A stretch of 16,467 nucleotides of DNA from JBFMFH01 sp040752275 (GTDB lineage Bacteria > Acidobacteriota > Vicinamibacteria > Vicinamibacterales > JAKQTR01). The notes under the pieces are model-generated. The model was not told the DNA's origin and searched no databases. It saw only the letters and a program-made list of their open reading frames with translations. The DNA lies in contig JBFMFH010000120.1 of assembly GCA_040752275.1 (NCBI GenBank), positions 1 to 16,467 on the forward strand, read 5' to 3'. Below, piece by piece: positions 1-7,769 of the stretch (position 1 is the stretch's first letter; every line of letters starts with the position of its first letter). Both the position numbers and the translations under genes were made by a program.

Positions 1-303
1 TGGGCGAACGCCTGGCTTCCCACTCGAACCCCTGCCATGAACCGATGTTTCGGCGGTGATCATCCCGAATCCCGAATCCCGAATCCCGAATCCCGACCCT
101 ATCGTAAGTTCCGCCCCCACAATCGCCTTCAGTCCGGCGGCACGGGCGGCTTTGTGAAACTGCGGGATGCCGTGGACCCCGTCGCGGTCGAGCAGCGCCA
201 GCGCCGGGTAGCCCAGCGCCGCGGCACGCTCGACGAGCGTCTCGGGCAGCGAGGCCGCTTCGAGGAAGCTGAACGCGGAGGAGGCGTGCAGTTCGATGTA
301 CAT
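1..303 (-). CDS. dnaE2: Error-prone DNA polymerase DnaE2, N-terminal fragment (runs off the window)
   Basis: The first 101 codons of an error-prone C-family polymerase, truncated by the window edge. The ATG at 303 opens MYIELHASSAFSFLEAAS, followed by LVERAAALGYPALALLDRDG and GLKAIVGAELT, which is the start of the PHP domain as found in DnaE2. The family carries out translesion synthesis with ImuA and ImuB. The start lies 6 bases past the imuB stop, in the same frame, and the preceding ribosome binding site is weak. After residue about 68 the frame enters a GGGATTC heptamer array (positions 64-97). It then continues as GMITAETSVHGRGSSGKPG, which does not look like the usual DnaE2 sequence at this point (RLPLLV..REGY-like). 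This is either an in-frame expansion of a loop or a disrupted gene; the rest lies outside the window. Identity is well supported by sequence and context; integrity is not. Confidence 0.85.
   Translation of the reverse strand, partial: MYIELHASSAFSFLEAASLPETLVERAAALGYPALALLDRDGVHGIPQFHKAARAAGLKAIVGAELTIGSGFGIRDSGFGMITAETSVHGRGSSGKPGVRP
64..97. repeat. Heptamer tandem array (CCCGAAT on plus, GGGATTC on minus), four perfect units, inside dnaE2
   Basis: Four exact copies of CCCGAAT (64-91) and a degenerate fifth unit. The array lies within the coding frame of dnaE2, in the segment after the GAELT motif. Seven is not a multiple of three, so the minus-strand translation cycles through phases and gives a GSGFGIRDSGFG-type peptide. 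The same heptamer recurs at 16207-16234 and, in weaker form, at 2657-2673. Confidence 0.9.
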
Positions 304-309
304 CGATGC

Positions 310-1770
310 TTAATCCACGATCCCTTCCACAAACCACCGTCCGCTCTCGCGGTCTTCGAACACGCGGTAGATCCCGCCGTCGCCGAGCACGACCTCCCAC
401 TCGTCGCGATCCCAGCCGGCCCGGCCGCGCAGCCGATCCAACTCGGACGTCCCGCCAGCCGACCCCACCTGCCACCACTCGCCCGATGTCCGCCAAGGGC
501 CGCCCCACGCCAGCACGCGTCCTCCCTGCAACCCTTGTCGCTCGGTCCGGACACTGATGGGACGCCCACTATCGATGAGCACGCGCGCGGGGATGGGCAG
601 GCGGAAGCGGCGGAGGGCCACGACAGAGATCGGAGACCGGGGATCGGGGATCCGGGTGCCGCCCGGCACAAACGCCCGGGAGTCGTCACGCCTAGACAGA
701 TCAACCGATGCCCGTACACGGACTCCGGTTTCCCCAACTGGCGCCACCGTCCGTGCGTCCTCCACCACGCGGAACGGCGCCATGGCGAAGGCGCCGGGGC
801 GGTGCGAGTTCACGGGCCGCGGCGATCCGCATCGCCGATCGCCCATGAGCGCGCCCAGCCTCGCCAGCAGCGTCGACACCTGCTCTGGTGCCGGCAAGGC
901 CCGCTCGAGCAGCGACTCCTGAATGATGTGGCCCGGTGTGGGCTCGATGGCCACGGTGATGGCATCGATGCCAGCCGGCACCGGGTGCGACTCGAGATCC
1001 AGCAGCAGCAGCGTGCGCAGCACCTTCGGCTCGCGCAGGGGCGCCGGCAGCTCCAACGACCGCGTGTAGGTCTCCCGCGTGACGAGTCGAAGATGCAGCG
1101 ACAGCACGGCCGCCGCACGGTCGCGCCGTTCGAGACGCTGGCACAACGGCTCGAGCAGGCGGCCCAGCACGAACGAGAGCGGCTCGAGACTCTCGACCGG
1201 CCATTCGAGCTCGTGCGTGGCCTCGAACGGCTTCTCGTCGACAACCGGCACCAGCGGGCAGGCATCCTCGCCCCTCGCCAGACGCTGCCAGAGCAACCCA
1301 GCCTGCCCGACACGCGCCGACAGATCGGCGGCCGGCAACGCGGCCAGCTGCCCAAGGGTGCGCAGGCCCCAGCGAGCGAACACCGCGAGTGCCTGTGCCG
1401 AACCATCCGGCGCGAACACCAACAACGTCCGCAGCGGCAACGCCGCCAGCGTCTCTGTCGCAGCATCCGCCGGCACGATTGTGACGCCCGGCCGCGCAAC
1501 AGCCAGGAGCATCGCCGCCGCCCGTGTGCCCGCGACCGCGACATGCACCGGCGCGAACCCCGCGTCACGTGCGGCCTGGCAGACGCGTGCCCCCAGCGCC
1601 TCCAGATCTCCGAACATCCGCTCCAGCCCCTCGAGCTCCAGGATCACGAGATTGGCTGCGCGTGCTTCGACACGCGGCGAACACCGCCGGGCGACGTCGA
1701 TGAGCCGGCTCGCGTCGCCCGCGCGCACGCCGGCAGTGGAGGATGGCGGCACGAAGAGACAGGCAACCAT
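310..1770 (-). CDS. imuB: ImuB, catalytically inactive Y-family polymerase-like protein
   Basis: 486 residues. ImuB is a Y-family polymerase homologue without polymerase activity that links DnaE2 to the sliding clamp during mutagenic lesion bypass. Recognisable family segments are RRCSPRVEARAANLVILELEGLERMFG near residues 30-55 (a DinB/ImuB palm-like region), VAVAGTRAAAMLLA, the FEATHELEWPVESLEPLSFVL linker into the little-finger-like domain, and the C-terminal block GDGGIYRVFEDRESGRWFVEG. No Y-family catalytic SxDE motif is visible, as expected for ImuB. It starts 18 bases after the imuA stop and cannot be extended upstream, because the imuA TGA is in the same frame. Residues about 370-382 read GGTRIPDPRSPIS and are encoded by a degenerate heptamer array. 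Identity is strongly supported by the gene order imuA-imuB-dnaE2. Confidence 0.9.
   Translation of the reverse strand: MVACLFVPPSSTAGVRAGDASRLIDVARRCSPRVEARAANLVILELEGLERMFGDLEALGARVCQAARDAGFAPVHVAVAGTRAAAMLLAVARPGVTIVPADAATETLAALPLRTLLVFAPDGSAQALAVFARWGLRTLGQLAALPAADLSARVGQAGLLWQRLARGEDACPLVPVVDEKPFEATHELEWPVESLEPLSFVLGRLLEPLCQRLERRDRAAAVLSLHLRLVTRETYTRSLELPAPLREPKVLRTLLLLDLESHPVPAGIDAITVAIEPTPGHIIQESLLERALPAPEQVSTLLARLGALMGDRRCGSPRPVNSHRPGAFAMAPFRVVEDARTVAPVGETGVRVRASVDLSRRDDSRAFVPGGTRIPDPRSPISVVALRRFRLPIPARVLIDSGRPISVRTERQGLQGGRVLAWGGPWRTSGEWWQVGSAGGTSELDRLRGRAGWDRDEWEVVLGDGGIYRVFEDRESGRWFVEGIVD
628..656. repeat. Degenerate heptamer array inside imuB
   Basis: The coding strand reads as roughly four units of period 7 (GATCCCC, GATCCCC, GGTCTCC, GATCTCT). 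This is close to the GAATCCC family seen at the left window edge and in the right-hand tail. It encodes the IPDPRSPIS peptide in a region between the little-finger-like domain and the conserved C-terminus. The period-7 register and the similar translated peptide suggest a decayed copy of the same element, but this is a judgement by eye. Confidence 0.5.
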
Positions 1771-1788
1771 CGGGACGCTTCCCGATCC

Positions 1789-2574
1789 TCAGGCCACTTG
1801 CGCGGCTGCTGTGAGGCGAACGGAGCGATCGGCAACGCCCGGCATGAGATGCGCGCGCTGGATCTGGAGACGACTTTCGAGCCCCCCAAACATCGGCGTC
1901 GGGCCGCCCTGTCCGTTCCAGACCCCGGCACGCCCGGCGTCCGGCTCCAGCACGAGGCTGACGCCGCCGGCACTCCGGCTCATCGGCGCATTGCCGATGA
2001 CCAGGCCGGCGCATTCCCGTCCTTCCAGCACGCGCTGCAGACGCGCCCACGTGGTGAAGGGCACACGCCGCAGCGCTCGCGCAGGCGCATCGGCCAGATC
2101 GAGCACGACCAGGCCAAACCCTCCAGCCTGGAGAATCAGATTCGTGGCTTTCAGCGCGCGCTCGATGGCCCGCTCGGTCCCGGTCTGGCGGCTCGCCAGC
2201 AGCGGGAACGCCGGGGTGCACGTTTCGCCCCGCACCCACAGGCATCGTGTCAGATCCACGCCGGCAGCAACGGCTGTTTCAACCGCAAACACGTCGAAGC
2301 TGTCGACCAGAGCCACCAGCTCGCCCCGGCCCGTCATCGTGGCCATCATGGCCACCATCAGGCTGGTGCGTCCGGATGAGCGCGGCCCCACGACTTCGGA
2401 CAGATGGCCGAGCGGCAACCCGCCTCCCAGCGCCTGATCGAGCGCCGGCAAGCCTGTCGGTGCCGTTCCGGGCACGTTCCGGCCCTGGGCCGCCCGGTCG
2501 GCCGAAACCAGCGTACGATCGAGTTTCCGGGCACGGAGCAAGGCTTCGAGATTAGTACGGCACGCAGCAGGCAT
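1789..2574 (-). CDS. imuA: ImuA, RecA-like protein of the mutagenic translesion cassette
   Basis: 261 residues. It is the RecA-like partner in the ImuA-ImuB-DnaE2 damage-induced mutasome. The N-terminus (NLEALLRARKLDRTLV) is followed by the G-LDQALGGGLPLGHLSE segment, typical of RecA/ImuA proteins. The P-loop is GPRSSGRT at residues 63-70, with Arg in place of the usual Walker A Lys. A Walker B-like strand GLVVLDLAD lies at 154-162. The ATG at 2574 is preceded by a plausible promoter overlapped by a palindrome. It is the first gene of the cassette; imuB follows 18 bases downstream in the same frame. LexA control is usual for this cassette; here it is inferred only from the promoter palindrome. 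A SulA/RecA-like annotation would be the alternative, but gene order makes ImuA far more likely. Confidence 0.88.
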   Translation of the reverse strand: MPAACRTNLEALLRARKLDRTLVSADRAAQGRNVPGTAPTGLPALDQALGGGLPLGHLSEVVGPRSSGRTSLMVAMMATMTGRGELVALVDSFDVFAVETAVAAGVDLTRCLWVRGETCTPAFPLLASRQTGTERAIERALKATNLILQAGGFGLVVLDLADAPARALRRVPFTTWARLQRVLEGRECAGLVIGNAPMSRSAGGVSLVLEPDAGRAGVWNGQGGPTPMFGGLESRLQIQRAHLMPGVADRSVRLTAAAQVA

Positions 2575-2613
2575 GGGGAGCTCCCAAAGAACTTTCGCCT
2601 TTTATTCTCTCCA

Positions 2614-2645
2614 TGTATGATACACAGCCTCAGGGGCGAACACAA
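2614..2645 (-). promoter_or_regulatory. Predicted imuA promoter with overlapping palindromic operator (candidate SOS box)
   Basis: On the minus strand TTGTGT (2645-2640) and TATCAT (2622-2617) are separated by exactly 17 bases, a plausible -35/-10 pair with a strong -10. The -10 is embedded in a perfect palindrome TGTAT-N-ATACA at 2614-2624. An operator over the -10 box is the expected place for a repressor such as LexA. I do not recognise this as an established LexA motif, so the repressor identity is inference. Confidence 0.5.
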
Positions 2646-2691
2646 GGCGAAATATCGGGATTCTGGATTCGGGCAGAACCCCCATCCGGCG

Positions 2692-2697
2692 TAAGAT
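2692..2697 (+). promoter_or_regulatory. Predicted -10 box of the MFS gene, close to its start codon
   Basis: TAAGAT lies six bases upstream of the GTG start. Transcription starting about seven bases past the -10 box would begin at the start codon, which fits a leaderless mRNA. There is no clear Shine-Dalgarno sequence and no convincing -35 box. Confidence 0.4.
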
Positions 2698-2703
2698 TCC
2701 AAG

Positions 2704-3963
2704 GTGGGACTCGGCCTGATCGCGCGGCGCCTGGGAGCCGCCCTCACCTACCGCGACTACCGGGTCCTCTGGATCGGGGCCCTCGTCTCCAGCATCGGCA
2801 CCTGGATGCAAAAGGTCGCCCAGAGCTGGCTCGTCCTCACGCTCACCAACTCACCCTTCTTCCTGGGGCTCGACGCATTCCTGGGTGAAGCGCCACTGCT
2901 CATGTTCACGCTGCTCGGCGGCGTGGCCGCCGACCGCTACGAGCGCCGCCGCGTGCTCCTGGCTTCCCAGGTCGTGCAGATGGCCTCGGCCTTCACCCTC
3001 GCCGTCCTGGTGTTCGTCGGTGTGGTCCGCATCTGGCACATCCTGGCGCTCTCCTTCATCACCGGCACGGCCCAGGCCTTCGGCGGGCCCGCGTACCAGT
3101 CTCTGCTGCCGACACTGGTCCGGACGGAGCACGTGCCGAACTCGGTCGCGCTCAACTCGATTCAGTTCCATTTGGCCCGCATCATCGGCCCGCTCGCCGC
3201 GGGCGTCGCCATGGCCACCTCCGGCGCCTCCGTCTGCTTCTCGTTGAACGGCCTCTCCTTCCTTGTCGTCATCGGCTCGCTGCTGTCCTTGCGCCCGATG
3301 CCGCCCGCCGCATCGGTCACGCGGTCGGTTGCGACCGAACTGGGCCAGGGCCTCCGGTTCATCCGATCTCGACCCGATATCAGGGCCCTGATGTTTCTCG
3401 CCTTCTGCACCGCCCTGCTCGGGGCTCCGGTGCTCACGCTGCTCCCGGTCATGGTGAAGGACGTCTTCCACCAGGACGTCGGCGGCTACAGCCGGCTGAT
3501 GGCGTTCTCGGCGGCAGGCGGCGTGCTCGGTGCCATGGCGGTGGCGTGGCTCGGCCGCTTCGCGCACATGGAGCGCACCGCCATGGCTCTGCAGACGGGT
3601 CTCGGGACCATGCTGATCGCCTTTGCGCTGTCGCGCAGCCTCCCCGTCAGCTACGGCGTGCTCTTCATCGGCAGTTTCGCACTCCTGATGTCCTTCGCCC
3701 TGCTGAATTCGTGCGTGCAGCTGGCGGTTCCGAACGATATGCGCGGCCGGGCACTCAGCGTCTACATGATGGCGTTCCGCGGAGGCATGCCGCTCGGCAG
3801 CCTCGGCGCGGGCTATGTGGCGCAGCAAAGCTCGGCGCCGGCGGCGCTCGTCTCTACCGGCGTCTTGCTGGTCGTGGTCGTCGGGGTGTTTGCCTGGCGA
3901 GGTCCGCAGATCTGGATGGCATTGGGGTCCGCTCCTCAGGGAGCAGATCCGCACACCCAGTGA
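2704..3963 (+). CDS. MFS transporter, EntS-like (MFS_3) exporter family
   Basis: 419 residues from a GTG start; in-frame sequence upstream gives no better start. An integral inner-membrane carrier of the major facilitator superfamily. The N-terminal segment TYRDYRVLWIGALVSSIGTWMQ and the loop motif GGVAADRYERRRVLL (residues 72-86, the family loop 2-3 signature) resemble the enterobactin exporter EntS and related MFS_3 proteins. About 12 hydrophobic segments can be seen, with a second loop motif DMRGRALSVYMMAFRGGMP in the C-terminal half. Substrate cannot be told; siderophore or drug export is common in the family. It is divergent from imuA (129-base gap) and converges on the Ehr operon, so it appears to be a single-gene unit. 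The C-terminus is short and hydrophilic. Confidence 0.85.
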   Translation: MGLGLIARRLGAALTYRDYRVLWIGALVSSIGTWMQKVAQSWLVLTLTNSPFFLGLDAFLGEAPLLMFTLLGGVAADRYERRRVLLASQVVQMASAFTLAVLVFVGVVRIWHILALSFITGTAQAFGGPAYQSLLPTLVRTEHVPNSVALNSIQFHLARIIGPLAAGVAMATSGASVCFSLNGLSFLVVIGSLLSLRPMPPAASVTRSVATELGQGLRFIRSRPDIRALMFLAFCTALLGAPVLTLLPVMVKDVFHQDVGGYSRLMAFSAAGGVLGAMAVAWLGRFAHMERTAMALQTGLGTMLIAFALSRSLPVSYGVLFIGSFALLMSFALLNSCVQLAVPNDMRGRALSVYMMAFRGGMPLGSLGAGYVAQQSSAPAALVSTGVLLVVVVGVFAWRGPQIWMALGSAPQGADPHTQ

Positions 3964-3974
3964 ACAGAAGCGGC

Positions 3975-4024
3975 TCGACGGCGAGTTCGAGGGCAGTCAT
4001 CGGCTGATTCGCGATTCCCGTCGA
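3975..4024. other. Inverted repeat in the convergent gap (weak terminator candidate)
   Basis: A 7-base inverted repeat TCGACGG/CCGTCGA with a 36-base loop lies between the convergent stops of the MFS gene (3963) and the large-subunit gene (4046). The loop is long and there is no T tract on either side, so a bidirectional terminator is only a possibility. Confidence 0.2.
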
Positions 4025-4045
4025 CGCCACGACAAGGAACAGAGT

Positions 4046-5623
4046 CTACAGGTCGTTCCCTGAGTACGACAGGTTGAACGATTTGTTGCACAGCGGGAAG
4101 TCGGGCACGATGTTGCCGACCATCGCACGGGACAGCGCGGGCCAGGCCAGGAAGGACGGATCGACCACCTTGACCCGGTGGAGGCGGCCGGCCCTGTCGG
4201 CCATCATCCAGTGCACGATGGCACCGCGCCATCCCTCGACAATCCCGAATCCCGCCTCAAACGCCGGCAGCGCGCCGACCTGAACGGACAACGGGCCTGA
4301 CGGCAGGACTTGCACGGCCTGGCGGATCAATCCGGCCGACTGCTTCGCCTCCGCGAGGCGGATCAGGAGTCGCGCCCGCACGTCGCCTGACGTCATGACG
4401 GGCACGTCGAAGCTGAGCCCCTCGTACTGCCCTCGCCCATAGTCGCGACGGGCGTCGACATTCACCCCGGACGCACGGGCGACATGGCCGCGCACGCCGA
4501 GGTCCAGCGCCGTACGGGTATCGAGTACGCCGGTGCGGTCGAGACGGTCGGTGACGAGTGAATTCTCGAGGCAGATGTCCGACACCTCGACGAAGTCCTG
4601 TAGCGCGGCACTCACCTCGCCGGCGAGGCCCAGACCGTCGGTGATGTCGCACGCGACGCCCCCGAGCACCACACCGCCCTTCAGCAGCCGGCTGCCTGTG
4701 ACGCGCGCGTTCAACCTGAGGAATCGCTCGCGAATGCGCAAGCAATGCGCTTGGGCGACGGCAAAGCCCGTGTCGCCGATGATGGCGCCGAAATCGCCGA
4801 CATGGTTGTAGAGCCGTTCGAGTTCGAGCAGGACGATCCGCGTCAACTGGGCCCGTCGAGGCACGTCGGCCCCGGCGAGGGCCTCGGCAGCCTCGCAGAA
4901 CGCCAGCGCATGGCCGACGGCGGAATCGCCGGAGATGCGTTCAGCCAGTTCCACACCGGCGGCGGGAACCCGTCCCTCGAACAGCTTCTCGGTCCCTTTG
5001 TGCGTGTAGTACAGCCGCTGCTTCACGTCGATGACGGTCTCGCCGAGGGCACTGAATCGGAAGTGCCCGGGCTCGATCACGCCCGCATGCACGGGCCCCA
5101 CCGGAATCTCGTAGACGCCCACCCCTTCGACCTCACCGAAGGGGAACGGCTGGCCTTCGTCGCGAAACGTGGGGGCCCGCGCGTCCTTGCGCAGCGGGTA
5201 GTAACCGTCCGGCCAGAACCCGTGGCGCGCGAGCGGGCGGGGATCGGGATGCCCCTGCGGTGTGATCCCCATGAGGTCGCGCATTTCGCGCTCGAATCGC
5301 GATGCCGGGTAGCAGCTCATCGCCGACGACGGCAGAACGGGGTCTGAGCCCGGGACAATCGCGGTGACGTGGACGAACCAGCCCTGCCGGTGGTGACCGA
5401 AGAGCGCGTGCACGCAGAACTCCCCCGTCACCGCCCGCCGGTCCTCGGCCGTCATCAGCAGCAACTGACACTCGAGTTCCCCGCAGAGGACGCCGGTCAG
5501 GCGAGGGAGCATCTGGCGGTCCACCGAGACGTGCAGCTCGCGCTCGCGGACGCGACGCATGTCCGACAGGCCGCCGGACATCAGGCGCTCGAGCGCCCCG
5601 GGGATGTCGATCGTCATGCTCAT
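4046..5623 (-). CDS. HycE/HyfG-like large subunit lacking [NiFe]-binding cysteines (Ehr large subunit)
   Basis: 525 residues, a NuoC-NuoD fusion as in HycE/HyfG. Residues about 25-145 are NuoC-like, with FEREMRDLMGI at 110-120. From about 170 the NuoD/hydrogenase-like part begins (VGPVHAGVIEPGHFRF, then YYTHKGTEKLFEG). Where group 4 hydrogenases have RxCGxC, this protein has RISGDS (229-234): both nickel ligands are Ser. The C-terminus reads DFPLCNKSFNLSYSGNDL instead of DPCxxC, leaving one Cys (512). It also lacks the C-terminal extension that the hydrogenase endopeptidase removes. A functional [NiFe] site is therefore not expected. By family it sits on the cytoplasmic face, docked on the small subunit and NuoH-like subunit. 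Its ATG overlaps the upstream stop (ATGA). It is the last gene of the operon. Best call: Ehr-type large subunit of unknown reaction. Confidence 0.9.
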   Translation of the reverse strand: MSMTIDIPGALERLMSGGLSDMRRVRERELHVSVDRQMLPRLTGVLCGELECQLLLMTAEDRRAVTGEFCVHALFGHHRQGWFVHVTAIVPGSDPVLPSSAMSCYPASRFEREMRDLMGITPQGHPDPRPLARHGFWPDGYYPLRKDARAPTFRDEGQPFPFGEVEGVGVYEIPVGPVHAGVIEPGHFRFSALGETVIDVKQRLYYTHKGTEKLFEGRVPAAGVELAERISGDSAVGHALAFCEAAEALAGADVPRRAQLTRIVLLELERLYNHVGDFGAIIGDTGFAVAQAHCLRIRERFLRLNARVTGSRLLKGGVVLGGVACDITDGLGLAGEVSAALQDFVEVSDICLENSLVTDRLDRTGVLDTRTALDLGVRGHVARASGVNVDARRDYGRGQYEGLSFDVPVMTSGDVRARLLIRLAEAKQSAGLIRQAVQVLPSGPLSVQVGALPAFEAGFGIVEGWRGAIVHWMMADRAGRLHRVKVVDPSFLAWPALSRAMVGNIVPDFPLCNKSFNLSYSGNDL

Positions 5624-7101
5624 AGCACGTTCGCCTCGGCTGCGCGGCTGATCAGGCCGGAAACGGCGTCGGGCAACACAAGCCCCAGCGCGACCAGACC
5701 GAGCAGGCAGACGACCATCACGGCCAGCCCCCGACGTTCTGTCTCGCCAGGCGGAACGTCTTCCGGCACGGCTCCGTACAGCATGCGGACCAGATGCCCC
5801 GCCAGCGCGACAAAGCCGATCCCGACCAACAGCAGCGCGACGAGCGTCAGCCGGACGTGTCCGGACGAGAACCCAGCCCGGAACAGCAGGAATTCGGAGA
5901 TGAAGATGCCAAACGGCGGGAACCCCATCAGCGCCAACAGGCCCGCCGCGAACAGCGGTCCCGTTCCCGGCATCGCCCGGAGCAGACCGCGGACCCGTTC
6001 GATATCAGGCGATCCGTAGCGTCGCAGGATCCGCCCAGCCAGCAGGAAGCTTGCCGACTTGGCCAGGGCGTGGTTCAGGATGTGCAGCAGCGACGCGAAC
6101 ACCCCCGCCGGGCCGAAGGTGAGGCCCAGGCAGACGAGGCCGCTGTGCTCCACGCTCGAATACGCCAGCAACCGCTTGTAGTTCTTCTGCAGGACCAAAC
6201 TCAGCGCCCCGATGCCAATCGAGAGCATCGCAAACACCACGAGGACCTGATCGGTGAACGCGCCGCCTGAGGCCAGGTCGACGACAGCCTTCCACCGGAG
6301 GATCGCGTACTGGGCCACGGCCAGCAGGACCCCGGACATCATGGCCGACAGCGGAGCTGGAGACTCCGAGTGCGCATCGGGAAGCCAGGTGTGCATCGGC
6401 GCCCAGCCGGCCTTGGTGCCATACCCCACGACCAGGAACACGAACGCCAGATGGAGCAGGTCCGGCTGGAGCCCGGGCGCGACAGACATCAGCAGCGTCC
6501 AGTCGAGCGCGTGCTCCTGCCGGCCCATCCGGCCGGCAAAGCCGACGTAGGCCAGCACCGTCCCCGCGAACGCCAGCGCGATGCCCACCGATCCGATCAG
6601 GATGTACTTCCAGGAGGCCTCGACCGAGGCCTTCGTCCGGCGAAGCGGGATCAGGATGGCCGACATGATCGTGGTGGCCTCGATGGCGGTCCACATCAGC
6701 GCCACGTTGCCGACAGTCACGGCCGCGAGCATGGCGAGCACGAACAGGCTTCCGTAGGTCGCGACACGGCGCGCGGCACGCTCGTCGTCGGTCGCGGGCA
6801 CAGCAGTGGCCGACGCCCGGGTCCGGGCAGAACGTGTGAGGGCCTCCGACACCATCGTGCCGGCACCAACGATCGAGACACAGCAAGCCATGAAGGCCGA
6901 CAGCGGGTCGATCCGGAACCAGTCCGGCCACCCCCCGCTCACGGGGCCCGTCTTGAGTACGGTCCAGGTCAGGGTCAGCGCGGCACCGACGGACACGAGC
7001 GGCAGCGCTCCCTGTGCGGAGGTGACCAGGCCCACCGGTCGCCGGAAGGGAGCCACCAGCGCCAGGACGATCCACGGACCGAGGAGAGCGAGGATCACCA
7101 T
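5620..7101 (-). CDS. HyfF-like antiporter-type membrane subunit (NuoL/M/N family)
   Basis: 493 residues with about 13-14 hydrophobic helices; belongs to the proton-conducting transporter family shared by complex I, Mrp antiporters and group 4 hydrogenases. Residues expected for ion translocation are present: Glu141 in the WTAIEATTI helix, Lys230 in VGYGTKAGWAPMHTWLPDAHSESP, and Lys348 in LHILNHALAKSASFLLAG. The length and the short C-terminus favour HyfF/HycC-like over NuoL, which carries a long lateral helix. The ATG at 7101 lies 7 bases after the HyfE-like stop, and the gene overlaps the large-subunit start by four bases, so the two are probably translationally coupled. With all key charges kept, it looks able to pump ions although the hydrogenase site is gone. 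Confidence 0.88.
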   Translation of the reverse strand: MVILALLGPWIVLALVAPFRRPVGLVTSAQGALPLVSVGAALTLTWTVLKTGPVSGGWPDWFRIDPLSAFMACCVSIVGAGTMVSEALTRSARTRASATAVPATDDERAARRVATYGSLFVLAMLAAVTVGNVALMWTAIEATTIMSAILIPLRRTKASVEASWKYILIGSVGIALAFAGTVLAYVGFAGRMGRQEHALDWTLLMSVAPGLQPDLLHLAFVFLVVGYGTKAGWAPMHTWLPDAHSESPAPLSAMMSGVLLAVAQYAILRWKAVVDLASGGAFTDQVLVVFAMLSIGIGALSLVLQKNYKRLLAYSSVEHSGLVCLGLTFGPAGVFASLLHILNHALAKSASFLLAGRILRRYGSPDIERVRGLLRAMPGTGPLFAAGLLALMGFPPFGIFISEFLLFRAGFSSGHVRLTLVALLLVGIGFVALAGHLVRMLYGAVPEDVPPGETERRGLAVMVVCLLGLVALGLVLPDAVSGLISRAAEANVL

Positions 7102-7108
7102 CCCGGCC

Positions 7109-7765
7109 TCAGTGCTTCAGGCGGTTCAGCACGTCGACGTCGATCGTGCTGAACGTGTCGTGGATGTCGTAGACGAAGATCTGCATCACCAGGAACCCCA
7201 TCAGCGCGTCCAGAAACACCCCCAGTTCGACGATCAGGGGCACCCCATACGTACCGAGCACGGCCAGCAGCGCAATCCCGTTCTCGAGCATGAGGAACCC
7301 GATCACCTGAGTGATGGCCTTTCTGCGCGACACGATGACGAACAGGCTGACGAAAATCAGGCCGAGTGCCAGCGGCACGCCCCCGCGGGTTGGCGACGTG
7401 GCCAGTGCCTGGATGGGCCGCGCCGCTGCGTATGCGAGCAGGACGAGCACTCCGCTGATGACGAGCGACGAAGCCGTATTGACGTAGGGCCTGACCTCGC
7501 TGTCGGCCATGAAGCGGCGCACCATGCGCTCGAGCAGCCGGGGCATGACCAGGCCCTTCAGCGCCAGGATCATCGCCGCGACCCAGTAGAGGTTGCGATC
7601 CTCACCGAAGTACGCCACCCCCGCGGTCAGTCCGGCCAGGGTGATCGACTGCCATCGGAACGCGGTGATGTACGACGGGAGGCTGCGCCGCCACAGGAGA
7701 ATGATGCCGCAGAGCAGCACGCCGCTCGATCCGAGCACCGCGACGTGCGAGAACACGTGGTCCAC
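7109..7765 (-). CDS. HyfE-like membrane subunit (NuoK-like domain)
   Basis: 218 residues with about six hydrophobic helices. HyfE-type subunits combine extra N-terminal helices with a NuoK-like C-terminal half. The NuoK-like signature is visible as GFLMLENGIALLA with Glu161, and Glu180 in VPLIVELGVFLDAL. These two buried acids correspond to the conserved Glu residues of NuoK. The start is GTG at 7765, four bases after the HyfC-like stop, with a GAGG ribosome binding site seven bases upstream (7775-7778), which supports this start. It lies between the HyfC-like and HyfF-like genes, the same order as in hyf operons. The protein links the NuoH-like channel to the antiporter-like subunits in the membrane arm. 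Confidence 0.85.
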   Translation of the reverse strand: MDHVFSHVAVLGSSGVLLCGIILLWRRSLPSYITAFRWQSITLAGLTAGVAYFGEDRNLYWVAAMILALKGLVMPRLLERMVRRFMADSEVRPYVNTASSLVISGVLVLLAYAAARPIQALATSPTRGGVPLALGLIFVSLFVIVSRRKAITQVIGFLMLENGIALLAVLGTYGVPLIVELGVFLDALMGFLVMQIFVYDIHDTFSTIDVDVLNRLKH

Positions 7766-7769
7766 GTGG

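Noticed and set aside
64..97. CRISPR-like repeats
   Set aside because: Seven-base head-to-tail units with no spacers.
37..2379. Very long plus-strand open frame opposite the mutasome cassette
   Set aside because: Antisense to imuA, imuB and dnaE2; its translation is rich in Arg, Gln and His with no domain, as expected of a GC-rich shadow frame.
2851..3954. Long minus-strand open frame opposite the MFS gene
   Set aside because: Low-complexity His/Arg/Glu-rich translation; the plus strand encodes a clear membrane transporter.
4236..4256. Two heptamer units inside the large-subunit gene
   Set aside because: They encode the normal family sequence AGFGIVEGWRG, so the match is probably chance.
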